Positions 49,253 through 57,859 of a stretch of 64,000 nt of DNA are shown in pieces (the first letter of the stretch is position 1; each line of letters begins with the position of its first letter). The notes beneath the pieces were generated by a model. The model saw nothing but the letters and a program-made list of their open reading frames with translations. It ran no database searches and had not been told where the DNA came from. This DNA comes from Qipengyuania aquimaris. GTDB lineage: Bacteria; Pseudomonadota; Alphaproteobacteria; Sphingomonadales; Sphingomonadaceae. The DNA is taken from NCBI RefSeq assembly GCF_009827445.1, contig NZ_WTYI01000001.1, positions 1,392,381-1,456,380 of the forward strand, written 5' to 3'. The translations under genes were made by a program, and so were the position numbers.

Positions 49253-50008
49253 CTATCCTGCGGCGAGATGCGTCTCGCCCAGGACCAGCGCGGCGTAGAG
49301 CAAGGCTCCGGCAAGAAACGGCCAGAAAAAGCTCTTGCGTTCTTCGGGAAGCTCTTCCTTGAGAACAAGCAGGACAATTCCTCCTGCCACGAATGCGAAC
49401 AGGCAACCGATAGCCATTTCGGGAAGGTCGAGCGCCAGGCCGAGGACCCACCCAAACATCGTCGCTGCGGCGAGCACCCAGCGCCCCTTGTTGTCGTAAA
49501 GCTCGGGGTGATCGGCACGTGTGCCGAAATCGGCGGTAACGAAGTGCAGCATCATCGCGGCGAAATACAGGATCATCCCGCCCATGCTGGCATCCTCACG
49601 GTGGTTGAGGAGGTAGGCGATCACAATCATCAGCAGCGCGCTTGCTGCGATATGTAGCCAGAAAACGCCGCGCTCCGGGCGATCGCGCCCCTCGTTCGCC
49701 ATGCGCTGGTCGCGCGAGACGGAAAGGGCACGTTCCAGCCCGTAGAACAGGGCCAGCCCCACCAGTGACAGCGTGTAAACGAGACCTTCTGCCAATTCTG
49801 CCTTGAACCCGGTCGCATCTTCGAAGGTGGCAGCGTGCGCACCCAGCTCCGGCAGGATGTGGAGAAATACATATCCGACCGCCACTCCACCGGCGAAGCT
49901 CAGCCAACGGCTACGCGGTGTCCGTTCAAGGAATCTCAGCTTACCGACAAAAATGTGCACCGCGCAAAATGCGAGTGCCATAAGAGCGCTGATTGTGGTG
50001 CCGGCCAT
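49253..50008 (-). CDS. Polytopic membrane protein, unknown function
   Basis: A 251-residue inner-membrane protein with about seven hydrophobic segments. ATG 50008 follows GAGGGA and gives MAGTTISALMALAF. A GYVFLHILPELGAHAA segment has a His-x3-Pro-Glu pattern reminiscent of, but not proof of, metal-transporting ZIP helices; the rest does not match ZIP. Monocistronic, convergent with typA (15 bp). Confidence 0.83.
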   Translation of the reverse strand: MAGTTISALMALAFCAVHIFVGKLRFLERTPRSRWLSFAGGVAVGYVFLHILPELGAHAATFEDATGFKAELAEGLVYTLSLVGLALFYGLERALSVSRDQRMANEGRDRPERGVFWLHIAASALLMIVIAYLLNHREDASMGGMILYFAAMMLHFVTADFGTRADHPELYDNKGRWVLAAATMFGWVLGLALDLPEMAIGCLFAFVAGGIVLLVLKEELPEERKSFFWPFLAGALLYAALVLGETHLAAG

Positions 50009-50111
50009 TACTCCCTCAACGCGCAAGGATCATGATCGGGCCCGAGACCGTGGGACAAGCGAGCCCGCCGCAACGGTAGCCAGCTAAGGTTGCATTTGTT
50101 ACCAGCCCCCC

Positions 50112-51590
50112 ATGCAAACCGGAACTCTCATCTCCCTTACGCTCTATTTCGTCCTCATGATCGGCATTGGCCTGTGGGCCTGGCGCCGCTCTACCGATAC
50201 CAGCGAGGGCTATCTCCTCGCCGGTCGCAACCTGCCACCATCCGTTGCCGCGCTCTCGGCAGGGGCGAGCGACATGAGCGGCTGGCTGCTGCTCGGCCTT
50301 CCCGGCGCGCTTTATGCGGCAGGTCTCGTGGAGGCGTGGATCGGCATCGGTCTCTTCGTAGGGGCGCTTTTCAACTGGATCGTGGTTGCCCCGCGCCTGC
50401 GCAAGCAGACCGAAGAATTGGGCAATGCGCTGACGATCCCCGAATTCCTCGCCAATCGCTTCCCCGACAAGGCGGTCGCCCTCAGGGTCGTCTCCGCGCT
50501 CATCGTCGTGGTGTTCTTCGCGGTCTATACCGCAGCTGGCCTGGTCGGCGGCGGCAAGCTGTTCGAGACGAGCTTTGCCGGATTGCTGCCTGACGCAGGC
50601 ATGAGCGATTACATGCTCGGCATCTGGATCACGGCGCTGGTCGTGCTGGCCTACACGATGGTCGGCGGTTTCCTCGCGGTCAGCCTGACCGACTTCGTGC
50701 AGGGGCTGATTATGGTCACTGCCCTCGTCATCATGCCGCTGGTCGTGATGTTCGACGAAGGCGGCAGCGCGGGCGCATCGCTCACCGAAGTGGATGTCCC
50801 CGGCTTCCTCAGTCTGACGCAGGGTCTGACGGCGCTGGGCTTCATCAGCGCGGTGACCTGGGGCCTCGGCTATTTCGGCCAGCCGCATATCATCGTGCGT
50901 TTCATGGCCATCGACACCGTCGCCAAGGTGAAGACCGCGCGCAATATCGGGATGACATGGATGGGCGTAGCCCTGCTCGGTTCGATCGGTATCGGGATCG
51001 CCGGACGCGCCTTTGCCGAACGTAACGGCATCGTGGTGGACGACCCCGAGACGATCTTCATCGTCCTTGCGAACCTGCTGTTCCATCCGCTGATCACCGG
51101 CTTCCTGCTGGCGGCGTTGCTAGCTGCGATCATGTCGACGATCAGCTCTCAATTGCTGGTGGCTTCGTCCTCGCTGACGGAAGACTTCTACAAGCTGTTC
51201 TTCCGCAAGCAGGCGAGTGAACGCGAGAGCGTGAACGTAGGCCGCATTTGCGTCGCGCTGGTGGCCCTGGCCGCCATCTGGATCGCCAGCGATCCCGACA
51301 GCCAAGTTCTTGGACTGGTCTCGAATGCATGGGCCGGCTTCGGCGCAGCATTCGGTCCGCTAATCATCCTGTCGCTCACCTGGGACCGAATGACCGGTGC
51401 AGGTGCGGTGGCCGGACTGGTCACCGGTGCCGCTGTCGTGATGGCGTGGATCGCGCTGGGCTGGAATTCCGCCCTGCCCGGATTCGACGGCGGCCTGTAC
51501 GAGATAGTACCGGGCTTCATCGCAGCCTGGATGGCGATCTGGCTGGTGAGCAAGGCGACCGCCAAGTCGGCAGACCCCTTGCCAGCCTGA
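50112..51590 (+). CDS. putP: Sodium/proline symporter (SSS family)
   Basis: A 492-residue polytopic transporter importing proline with sodium. It has RRSTDTSEGYLLAGRNLP, ..ALSAGASDMSGWLLLGLPGALY.., ..WLLLGLP.. and GLGYFGQPHIIVRFMAI, close to PutP across its length, and about 13 hydrophobic segments. ATG 50112. It is followed 43 bp later by ggt, possibly linked in amino-acid/glutathione scavenging, although no common promoter can be proved. Confidence 0.92.
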   Translation: MQTGTLISLTLYFVLMIGIGLWAWRRSTDTSEGYLLAGRNLPPSVAALSAGASDMSGWLLLGLPGALYAAGLVEAWIGIGLFVGALFNWIVVAPRLRKQTEELGNALTIPEFLANRFPDKAVALRVVSALIVVVFFAVYTAAGLVGGGKLFETSFAGLLPDAGMSDYMLGIWITALVVLAYTMVGGFLAVSLTDFVQGLIMVTALVIMPLVVMFDEGGSAGASLTEVDVPGFLSLTQGLTALGFISAVTWGLGYFGQPHIIVRFMAIDTVAKVKTARNIGMTWMGVALLGSIGIGIAGRAFAERNGIVVDDPETIFIVLANLLFHPLITGFLLAALLAAIMSTISSQLLVASSSLTEDFYKLFFRKQASERESVNVGRICVALVALAAIWIASDPDSQVLGLVSNAWAGFGAAFGPLIILSLTWDRMTGAGAVAGLVTGAAVVMAWIALGWNSALPGFDGGLYEIVPGFIAAWMAIWLVSKATAKSADPLPA

Positions 51591-51633
51591 CAAAGGCGCT
51601 TCACACCGCTCTCCAAAGGAACAGGAGAGCGAA

Positions 51634-53424
51634 ATGCGAGCGATATTGGCAGGAGCCGCGGCACTGGCATTGATCGCGGTCCCGTCGACCGCACAGGAGC
51701 AGACCGAAGAACGCACCGTGGAGCAGCAGATCGGCGCGGGCGGCAGGCCGGTCGGCGCCAATTGGTCGCGCAGCCCCGTGATTGCGCAGAACGGCATGGC
51801 CGCCACGGCGCATCCGCTGGCAACGCAGATCGCGCTCGACATCCTCAAGGCAGGCGGCAGCGCAGTAGACGCGGCTATTGCTGCCAATGCCGCGCTCGGC
51901 CTGATGGAGCCTACCGGTAACGGCATCGGCGGCGACCTGTTTGCCATCGTCTACGATCCGGCGAGCGGTAAGCTGCATGGCATCAACGGATCGGGCCGCT
52001 CGCCCAAGGGGCAGACGCTGGACCAGCTGCTCGAAAAGCTCGATGGCGCGGACAGCCTGCCACCGGTCGGCCCCCTGCCCGTCACCATTCCCGGCACGGT
52101 CGATGCATGGTTCGCAATGCACGGCAAATTCGGCAAGCTGCCCATGAGCGACGTGCTGGCCCCGACCGTCTCCTATGCCCGCGAAGGTCACCCGATCGCC
52201 CCAGTCATCGCCATGTATCTCGACCGCTCGCTGCGCGCCTATACTGCCCGGCAGGAGGCCTATCCCTTCGAATTCGACAACGCCCGCAAGGTCTGGTTCT
52301 CCGACGGGACGGCACCCGAGGCAGGCGAGATGTTCCGCAATCCGGACCTTGCCAATACGCTGGAGACCATCGGGCGCGATGGCCGCGATGCCTTCTACGA
52401 CGGCGAGCTGACAGAAGTGATGGTCGCCTACCTCCAGGCGCAGGGCAGCGCCTTTACGCGCGAGGATTTCGCCGACCATGAAAGCGAGTGGGTGGACCCC
52501 GCATGTGCGCTTTACAAGGACGGGTACGAGCTGTGCGAATTGCCGCCCAACAGCCAGGGCTTTGCTGCGCTCCAGATGGTCAACATCCTCAAGAATGTCG
52601 ACCTCTCGCAATGGGAACGCGGAAGCCCCGAAGTCCTGCATTACATTACCGAAGCCAAGCGGCTGGCTTATGCCGATGTCGCCCGCTTCTATGCCGATCC
52701 CGACTTCGCGCGTTTCCCCGCGGAATTGCTGAGCGAAGAATATGGACGCAAACGTTTCGCCCTAATCGATCCGGCGCGTGCGGTGCCGGAATTCGGTCCT
52801 GGCGAGCCGAAACTGGAGGGCGAAGGCGACACCACGTATCTCACCGTGGTCGATGGCAATGGCATGATGGTCAGCCTGATCCAGTCGAACTATCGCGGCA
52901 TGGGCGGCGGGCTCGTGGCGCCCGGCACCGGCTTCATGTTCCAGGACCGGGGCGAGCTGTTCAGTCTCGACCCGGCCCATCCCAATGCCTACGAGCCGGG
53001 CAAGCGCCCCTTCCACACCATCATCCCTGCTTTCGTAAAGAAAGACGGAAAGCCCTACTTGACGCTCGGCCTGATGGGCGGCGGCATGCAGCCGCAGGGG
53101 CACGTGCAAGTGCTTATCAACATCGTGGACTACGGCATGAACCTGCAGGAGGCAGGCGATGCCGCACGGCTCAACCATGATGGCGGAAGGCAGCCGACAG
53201 AAGCGCTGGAAGGACCCTCTGCCGATCCGCTCGGCACGCTATACGTCGAACCGGGCATTACTGTGGCAACCGTCGAAGCATTGCGCGCGATGGGCCACAA
53301 GGTCGAAGTCGTATCGAACGGCATTATGTTCGGCGGCTACCAGGCGATCGCACGCGATCCCGAAACCGGTGTGCTGACCGGGGCTACCGAAATGCGCAAG
53401 GACGGACAGGCGAGCGGTTATTGA
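51634..53424 (+). CDS. ggt: Gamma-glutamyltransferase
   Basis: Periplasmic enzyme cleaving the gamma-glutamyl bond of glutathione and related peptides. The 596-residue product has a signal peptide (about 1-22, ending STAQE), the conserved large-subunit N-terminus (MAATAHPLATQIALDIL, GGSAVDAAIAANAALGL, GIGGDLFAIVYD), and the autoprocessing site around GEGDTTYLTVVD, with Thr400 as predicted nucleophile at the start of the small subunit. CAGGAGAG precedes the ATG. No truncation seen. Confidence 0.95.
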   Translation: MRAILAGAAALALIAVPSTAQEQTEERTVEQQIGAGGRPVGANWSRSPVIAQNGMAATAHPLATQIALDILKAGGSAVDAAIAANAALGLMEPTGNGIGGDLFAIVYDPASGKLHGINGSGRSPKGQTLDQLLEKLDGADSLPPVGPLPVTIPGTVDAWFAMHGKFGKLPMSDVLAPTVSYAREGHPIAPVIAMYLDRSLRAYTARQEAYPFEFDNARKVWFSDGTAPEAGEMFRNPDLANTLETIGRDGRDAFYDGELTEVMVAYLQAQGSAFTREDFADHESEWVDPACALYKDGYELCELPPNSQGFAALQMVNILKNVDLSQWERGSPEVLHYITEAKRLAYADVARFYADPDFARFPAELLSEEYGRKRFALIDPARAVPEFGPGEPKLEGEGDTTYLTVVDGNGMMVSLIQSNYRGMGGGLVAPGTGFMFQDRGELFSLDPAHPNAYEPGKRPFHTIIPAFVKKDGKPYLTLGLMGGGMQPQGHVQVLINIVDYGMNLQEAGDAARLNHDGGRQPTEALEGPSADPLGTLYVEPGITVATVEALRAMGHKVEVVSNGIMFGGYQAIARDPETGVLTGATEMRKDGQASGY

Positions 53425-53436
53425 GAGGAGGCCCAC

Positions 53437-53809
53437 ATGGCCAAGATTACGGGATTGGGCGGCGTCTTCTACGTGGTGAAGGACCCGGAAGCGACCCGCG
53501 CCTGGTATCGCGAAACGCTGGGTATCGACGGCGATTATGGACCGCAGCTCAACTGGAGCGAAGAAACTGGCGACCAGCCCTATTCCCTCATCAGCCACTT
53601 CAAGGACGACCAGTATCTCAAGCCTGGCCGTGGAAGCTTCATGATCAACCTCCGCGTCGACGATCTCGATACCCTTCGTCGCGCAACTGAAAGACAAGGG
53701 TGTCGACGTGCTGGACAGCGTCGACGAGGGTTACGGCAAGTTCGCCTGGCTGCTCGACCCCGACGGCGTGAAGATCGAGCTATGGGAACAGGTTCTCGCA
53801 CCGAAATGA
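53437..53809 (+). pseudogene. VOC/glyoxalase-fold protein disrupted by a single-base frameshift
   Basis: The first ~79 codons (MAKITGLGGVFYVVKDPEATRAWY..LRVDDLDT) encode the first half of a vicinal-oxygen-chelate domain. At 53672-53674 a CCC run shifts frame: reading one base later from 53675 restores FVAQLKDKGVDVLDSVDEGYGKFAW..DPDGVKIELWEQVLAPK and a stop at 53807-53809, the expected second half of the VOC domain. As written, the product is a chimaeric tail. A strong ribosome site (AGGAGG) precedes the ATG. Either a real inactivating insertion or a base-call error in a homopolymer. Confidence 0.85.
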
Positions 53810-53855
53810 TGCGCCTGCTTGCCGCTTTCCAAACGCCGATGTAGCTTGCCGCTCC

Positions 53856-54524
53856 ATGAGGATCGCAGCCTTACCAGCTTTGCTTTCAGCCGTTGCCTTG
53901 GCCGGTTGCGGCGCTGTTCCGGAACGCGCTGGCGAGACAACTTCCCGCCCCTCAACTTCCGCGCAGGCACTGCCTGAACCCACGCTTGAGGCGCGGCAAT
54001 GCCTAGCCGATCTCGGAAACACGCGCGCACAATTTGCTCCCTTGCCCGACAAGCTCCAGGCCGGCGGCTGCTCGACCCGTAACACCGTTCGCCTCAGCGC
54101 CCTCTACGGCGATACAGGGCCGTTCGACGTTACTAATCTGACCGCCGTAGCCTGTCCCGTAGCCAAGGATTTTGCCGCCTGGGCACGCTTCGGCGTCGAT
54201 CGTGCCGCACGTCAGATCCTGGGCAGCGGATTGGAACGGATCGAGACGATGGGCAGCTATTCCTGCCGCAATGTCGCAGGCACCAACCGGTTGTCCGCCC
54301 ATTCGCAAGGTCAAGCAGTGGATGTATCGGGCTTCGTACTGACCGATGGCCGTCGGATCACGGTCCAGAGCGGCTGGAATGCTTCGCCCGAAGAGAGAAG
54401 GTTCCTGCGCACGGTCCACTCCAGCGCGTGCAAGCGCTTCGGGACCGTGTTGGGCCCCGATTATAACGCCGCCCATCGCGATCACTTGCACCTGGAATTC
54501 GGCCGCGGTTCCTTTTGCCGCTGA
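53856..54524 (+). CDS. Extensin-like lipoprotein
   Basis: A 222-residue exported protein. Lipobox LAGC with Cys18, a Pro/Thr/Ser-rich linker, then an extensin-like C-terminal domain (about 45-222) with SAHSQGQAVDVSGF and HRDHLHLEFGRG; the His and Asp residues at these sites form a zinc-like pattern shared with peptidoglycan carboxypeptidases. A cell-wall role is likely but unproved. Start is ATG 53856. Confidence 0.88.
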   Translation: MRIAALPALLSAVALAGCGAVPERAGETTSRPSTSAQALPEPTLEARQCLADLGNTRAQFAPLPDKLQAGGCSTRNTVRLSALYGDTGPFDVTNLTAVACPVAKDFAAWARFGVDRAARQILGSGLERIETMGSYSCRNVAGTNRLSAHSQGQAVDVSGFVLTDGRRITVQSGWNASPEERRFLRTVHSSACKRFGTVLGPDYNAAHRDHLHLEFGRGSFCR

Positions 54525-54565
54525 CCCGCCTGTCGGTGCGACCCGCAGGCTCGAAAACGACCCGA

Positions 54566-55192
54566 TCAGGCCGCGGAAATCTGTGCGCCGTCGAGATGCG
54601 CCTCAATGCGCAGCCGGACCGCCTCGGCGGCGTGATGCGCGCCCAGCTTGTTCATCATGTTGGCCCGGTGGATTTCTACAGTTCGCGGGCTGATCATCAG
54701 TTCGCGCGCAATCATCTTGTTGCTGCGACCTTCTGCCAGCCAATCGAGCACTTCGCGTTCGCGCGGGGAAAGGGACGCAATCCTGCTGCGCGCTTCGATC
54801 ATCTTGCGCCGCGCTGCCCCGTAAGCCTCCGCTTCGCGGGATATCCGCGTGATAGCCTCGCTCAACCGGGCGAATTCGAAAGGCAGTCGCAGGTAATCGA
54901 GAGCCCCCGCCTTGATTGCCGCGACGACCCGCCCGGGCCGGGGATCCGCCGAAGTCCCGACTACCGGGAGCCAGATCCCTTCCGCCGCTAGGCGGCGCAG
55001 GACGACCGCCACCGCTCCATGGCCCTCATCATCGCGCGCAAGGACTAGGCCGCAGGAAGGGGAAGACGCCAGCAGTTCGCTGACATCGGCATAGACTTCG
55101 CAATGGTGCCCCATGTCGAAGCCGATGTGAGCCTGCTGAGCACGCGCCCTGGTGGAGCCATCTACTATATGAAGGGTCTGTCGCTGTTCCAT
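54566..55192 (-). CDS. LuxR/FixJ-type regulator with degenerate receiver
   Basis: A 208-residue DNA-binding regulator. The N-terminal ~120 residues look like a receiver fold (MEQRQTLHIVDGST.., VLRRLAAEGIWLPVVGTSA) but the expected phospho-Asp position reads LVLARDDEG rather than the usual D-x-x-MP pattern, so phosphorylation is doubtful. The C-terminal half has a LuxR HTH (LSPREREVLDWLAEGRSNKM..ISPRTVEIHR). It is upstream, on the same strand, as the Anbu cluster terminus but transcribed away from it only after a 136-bp gap; regulation of that cluster is not shown. Confidence 0.85.
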   Translation of the reverse strand: MEQRQTLHIVDGSTRARAQQAHIGFDMGHHCEVYADVSELLASSPSCGLVLARDDEGHGAVAVVLRRLAAEGIWLPVVGTSADPRPGRVVAAIKAGALDYLRLPFEFARLSEAITRISREAEAYGAARRKMIEARSRIASLSPREREVLDWLAEGRSNKMIARELMISPRTVEIHRANMMNKLGAHHAAEAVRLRIEAHLDGAQISAA

Positions 55193-55328
55193 GCCGGCAA
55201 TGCTGGCACCATACGGGACAATGCGCATTCCGGATGACTACGGATATGGATGCAAACTATTAGTCTTCATGGGAATTCAAACGGATTAGGTACGAGAATA
55301 ATAAATCCGAATTGGATGCATCGCTCTA

Positions 55329-56078
55329 TCAATCATCACCATGATAGAAGCTGTAATCGGGGAGCGAGTGGAACGCGTTCTTTAGCGCATCGCCCCAGCT
55401 GGACGAGATCGCCTGGAAATAGGGGTCGTCATGGGTCACACGGTGCTGGTGTCCCGCCTCGAAGCTGTCGCGCTTGATCACCTGCAGGTCCAAGGGCAGG
55501 CCGACGGACAGGTTAGCCTTTAGCGTGGAATCGAAACTGACCATCAGCAGCTTCACCCCGTCTTCGAGGCTCATCGTGCGGTCGTATCCCCGAATGATGA
55601 TCGGGCGGCCGTACTTGGTCTCGCCGATCTGGAAGAAAGGCGTGTCGAGGCTGGCCTCGATGAAATTGCCTTCGGGATAGACCATGAACAGGCGCGGCTC
55701 CATGCCCGCGATCTGGCCGGCGACGATGATCGAGGCGGTAAAGCGTCCACGCCCGCGATCGCCATTGGCACCCTGCCGATCCGCAATGATATCGCGCAGC
55801 AGCTTGCCGATTTCGGTCGCCACCTGGAACATGGTGGGCGACTTCAGGATCGCGTTATCGCGGTCGTCGGGTTGCTTGGTGCGTTCTTCAAGCTGGCTGA
55901 TGACCGCCTGCGTGGTTGCAAGATTGCCGGCAGTCATGACGGTGATGATCCGCTCTCCCGGCACTTGCCAGGTGAACATCTTGCGAAAAACGGAGATGTT
56001 GTCGACGCCCGAATTCGTGCGGGTGTCGCTCATCAGCACGAGGCCCTTTTCGAGCACCATTCCTACGCAATATGTCAT
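55329..56078 (-). CDS. Anbu (bacterial proteasome-like peptidase)
   Basis: A 249-residue Ntn-hydrolase. The product begins MTYCVGMVLEKGLVLMSDTRTNSG; Thr2 should be the N-terminal nucleophile after Met removal, as in proteasome beta subunits, and DTRTN and GNLATTQAV are the matching core motifs. Last gene of the four-gene minus-strand cluster: ATP-grasp, alpha-E, transglutaminase-like, Anbu. The transglutaminase gene ends 21 bp before its ATG. The family's substrates are not known. Confidence 0.93.
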   Translation of the reverse strand: MTYCVGMVLEKGLVLMSDTRTNSGVDNISVFRKMFTWQVPGERIITVMTAGNLATTQAVISQLEERTKQPDDRDNAILKSPTMFQVATEIGKLLRDIIADRQGANGDRGRGRFTASIIVAGQIAGMEPRLFMVYPEGNFIEASLDTPFFQIGETKYGRPIIIRGYDRTMSLEDGVKLLMVSFDSTLKANLSVGLPLDLQVIKRDSFEAGHQHRVTHDDPYFQAISSSWGDALKNAFHSLPDYSFYHGDD

Positions 56079-56099
56079 GTCGATCCCAAAAAATGTCGT

Positions 56100-56915
56100 C
56101 TATTGTTGGACTTGCTGCTGTTCGACGGAGACGTCGACTTCGAGCACCTGTTCCGAATTACCGAAGCTGATCCCTGTCACGGGCGCTGCATCGCGATAGT
56201 CGCGGCCCGTGGCAACCCTGACATAGCGCGCATCGGGACTGATACCGTTGGACACGTCGAACCCGACCCAGCCCAATCCATCGACGAAAGCTTCCGCCCA
56301 GGCATGGGTCGCCTCTTGGTCGATCCGATCGTTCATCATCAGGTAGCCCGAGACGTAACGCGCCGGAATGTCCAGCGCCCGCGCCATACCGATGAAGATA
56401 TGGGCGTGATCCTGGCAAACACCCGCCTTGGCCGCGAAGCTTTCTTCGGCCGTCGTCTTTGGGATGGTCGATCCGATCCTGTATTCGACTTCTTCGAGTA
56501 CACGGCGCGATATGTCGTGGAGCATATCCAGTTTGTCTGCCCCACTGCTCTCGAATTCCTTGATGAACTTGCGAATGCAGGGGCCCGGCCGCGTCAGCGA
56601 GGTTTGAGAGAGGAAGCTCCACAGTGGGAGGTGCCCCGCGTGACGTCCGATCACACCGGCATGGTCATGGGTGTCGACAGTGCCCTTGCAGGTGACGACC
56701 ACTTCGCGCGTGCCTGGTTCGACCGCAATCAGCGTCGTCGTGTTATGGTGCTGGTCTTCGAACTGAAGCTCTTCGTGAGCATTCTCGTATTCCATCGACC
56801 AATCGAGGATTTCCTGACCCTGCGTTTGCTTGGGCACCAGGCGTAGGCGTTGGAGCGCATGCACGACAGGCTGGCCGAAACGATATTTCGTGGTGTGGCG
56901 GATCGAAAGGCGCAT
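56100..56915 (-). CDS. Transglutaminase-like cysteine protease
   Basis: A 271-residue protein with the transglutaminase/peptidase fold. Catalytic residues are in place: Cys167 (AGVCQDHAHIFI), His204 (ATHAWAE) and Asp220 (GFDVSNG). The N-terminal domain (RHTTKYRFGQPVVHALQRLRLVPK) is the usual bacterial transglutaminase N-domain. ATG 56915 overlaps the alpha-E stop by one base. It probably acts as a peptidase rather than a crosslinker, a family inference. Confidence 0.93.
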   Translation of the reverse strand: MRLSIRHTTKYRFGQPVVHALQRLRLVPKQTQGQEILDWSMEYENAHEELQFEDQHHNTTTLIAVEPGTREVVVTCKGTVDTHDHAGVIGRHAGHLPLWSFLSQTSLTRPGPCIRKFIKEFESSGADKLDMLHDISRRVLEEVEYRIGSTIPKTTAEESFAAKAGVCQDHAHIFIGMARALDIPARYVSGYLMMNDRIDQEATHAWAEAFVDGLGWVGFDVSNGISPDARYVRVATGRDYRDAAPVTGISFGNSEQVLEVDVSVEQQQVQQ

Positions 56916-57859
56916 CAGGCAAGGAACCTGTAATCGGTGGAAATTGCTTCGGCGATTGCTGCATTGTCCTGCGTAAACTCGACAAGGAATTCATGCAGTC
57001 CCTGATCGAAGATATCTTCGATCGTCAGATCGGTGAGATGGGTGTCCGCATCGCGCATGAGCATATTGCTCTGCCCTTCGGTACCATGGAGCCTTGCAAG
57101 CGCGGCCAGATCGTCCCGCAGGGCGCAATAACAGAAAGCCAGGCTGCGCGGGAAACGTTCGTCAAGGATGAGGAACTCGCAAATGCCCTTCGCGTCGATC
57201 TGTCCGGCATTGAGCCAGCGATAGGCTCGGTCGCCGGAAACGGAGCGCAGCACCTGGTCCCATTGGCCCGTATCGAGGCTGGAGCCGACATAAGATAGCG
57301 ATGGCAAGAGCAGGTAATATTTGATGTCGAGAATGCGCGAGATGCTGTCGGCACGCTCGATGAATGTCCCTGCGCGAGCGAAATGGTAGCCCTCGTCTCG
57401 CAGCATCGACCCAGCCAATGCCCCGTGCGCAAGGGTCCCTGCCCGCCGGATGGTGGCGACGGTGTCGAGGACGCGGTTTTCGGCCACAGGTTTCTTCAAC
57501 TGTTCGTCGATGACGAGCCAGTTCTCGTTGATGGCTTCCCACAACTCTCCGCTGATGGCGTTGCGGGCCAGCCGCGCATTCTGCCGGACCAGCCCGAACA
57601 TCGCCAGGATGGAAGAAGGATTGGCTTTGTCCCTAAGCATGAAGTTCCACACCTGACTGCCAGTGTAGGTGCCGTGCTTCGCCTCGTAGGCAGCGCGCTG
57701 TCCGGCGGTGGAGATGACCGAGCGCCACTCCTCTTCCGCCGTTACCAGGTCGCGGGTCAGGGCCATGCGCATTCCAGCATCCAGCAGACGCGCAGTGTTC
57801 TCCGCCCGCTCGAGATAGCGGAACATCCAGAACAATCCGTTTGCGGTTCTACCTAGCAT
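56915..57859 (-). CDS. Alpha-E domain protein (DUF403)
   Basis: A 314-residue all-helical protein of the alpha-E family: MLGRTANGLFWMFRYLERAENTARLLDAGMRM (family hallmark FW..RY.ERAENTARLLD), ISGELWEAINENWL, RDEGYHFARAGTFIERADSISRILD. Coupled to both neighbours by one-base overlaps (start 57859, stop 56915). Members are always linked with circularly permuted ATP-grasp proteins; function unknown, presumably a partner in peptide synthesis. Confidence 0.94.
   Translation of the reverse strand: MLGRTANGLFWMFRYLERAENTARLLDAGMRMALTRDLVTAEEEWRSVISTAGQRAAYEAKHGTYTGSQVWNFMLRDKANPSSILAMFGLVRQNARLARNAISGELWEAINENWLVIDEQLKKPVAENRVLDTVATIRRAGTLAHGALAGSMLRDEGYHFARAGTFIERADSISRILDIKYYLLLPSLSYVGSSLDTGQWDQVLRSVSGDRAYRWLNAGQIDAKGICEFLILDERFPRSLAFCYCALRDDLAALARLHGTEGQSNMLMRDADTHLTDLTIEDIFDQGLHEFLVEFTQDNAAIAEAISTDYRFLA

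Noticed and set aside
50112-53424. putP and ggt as one amino-acid/glutathione operon
   Set aside because: The 43-bp spacing permits it, but no coupling or shared regulatory site is visible, so they are listed separately.
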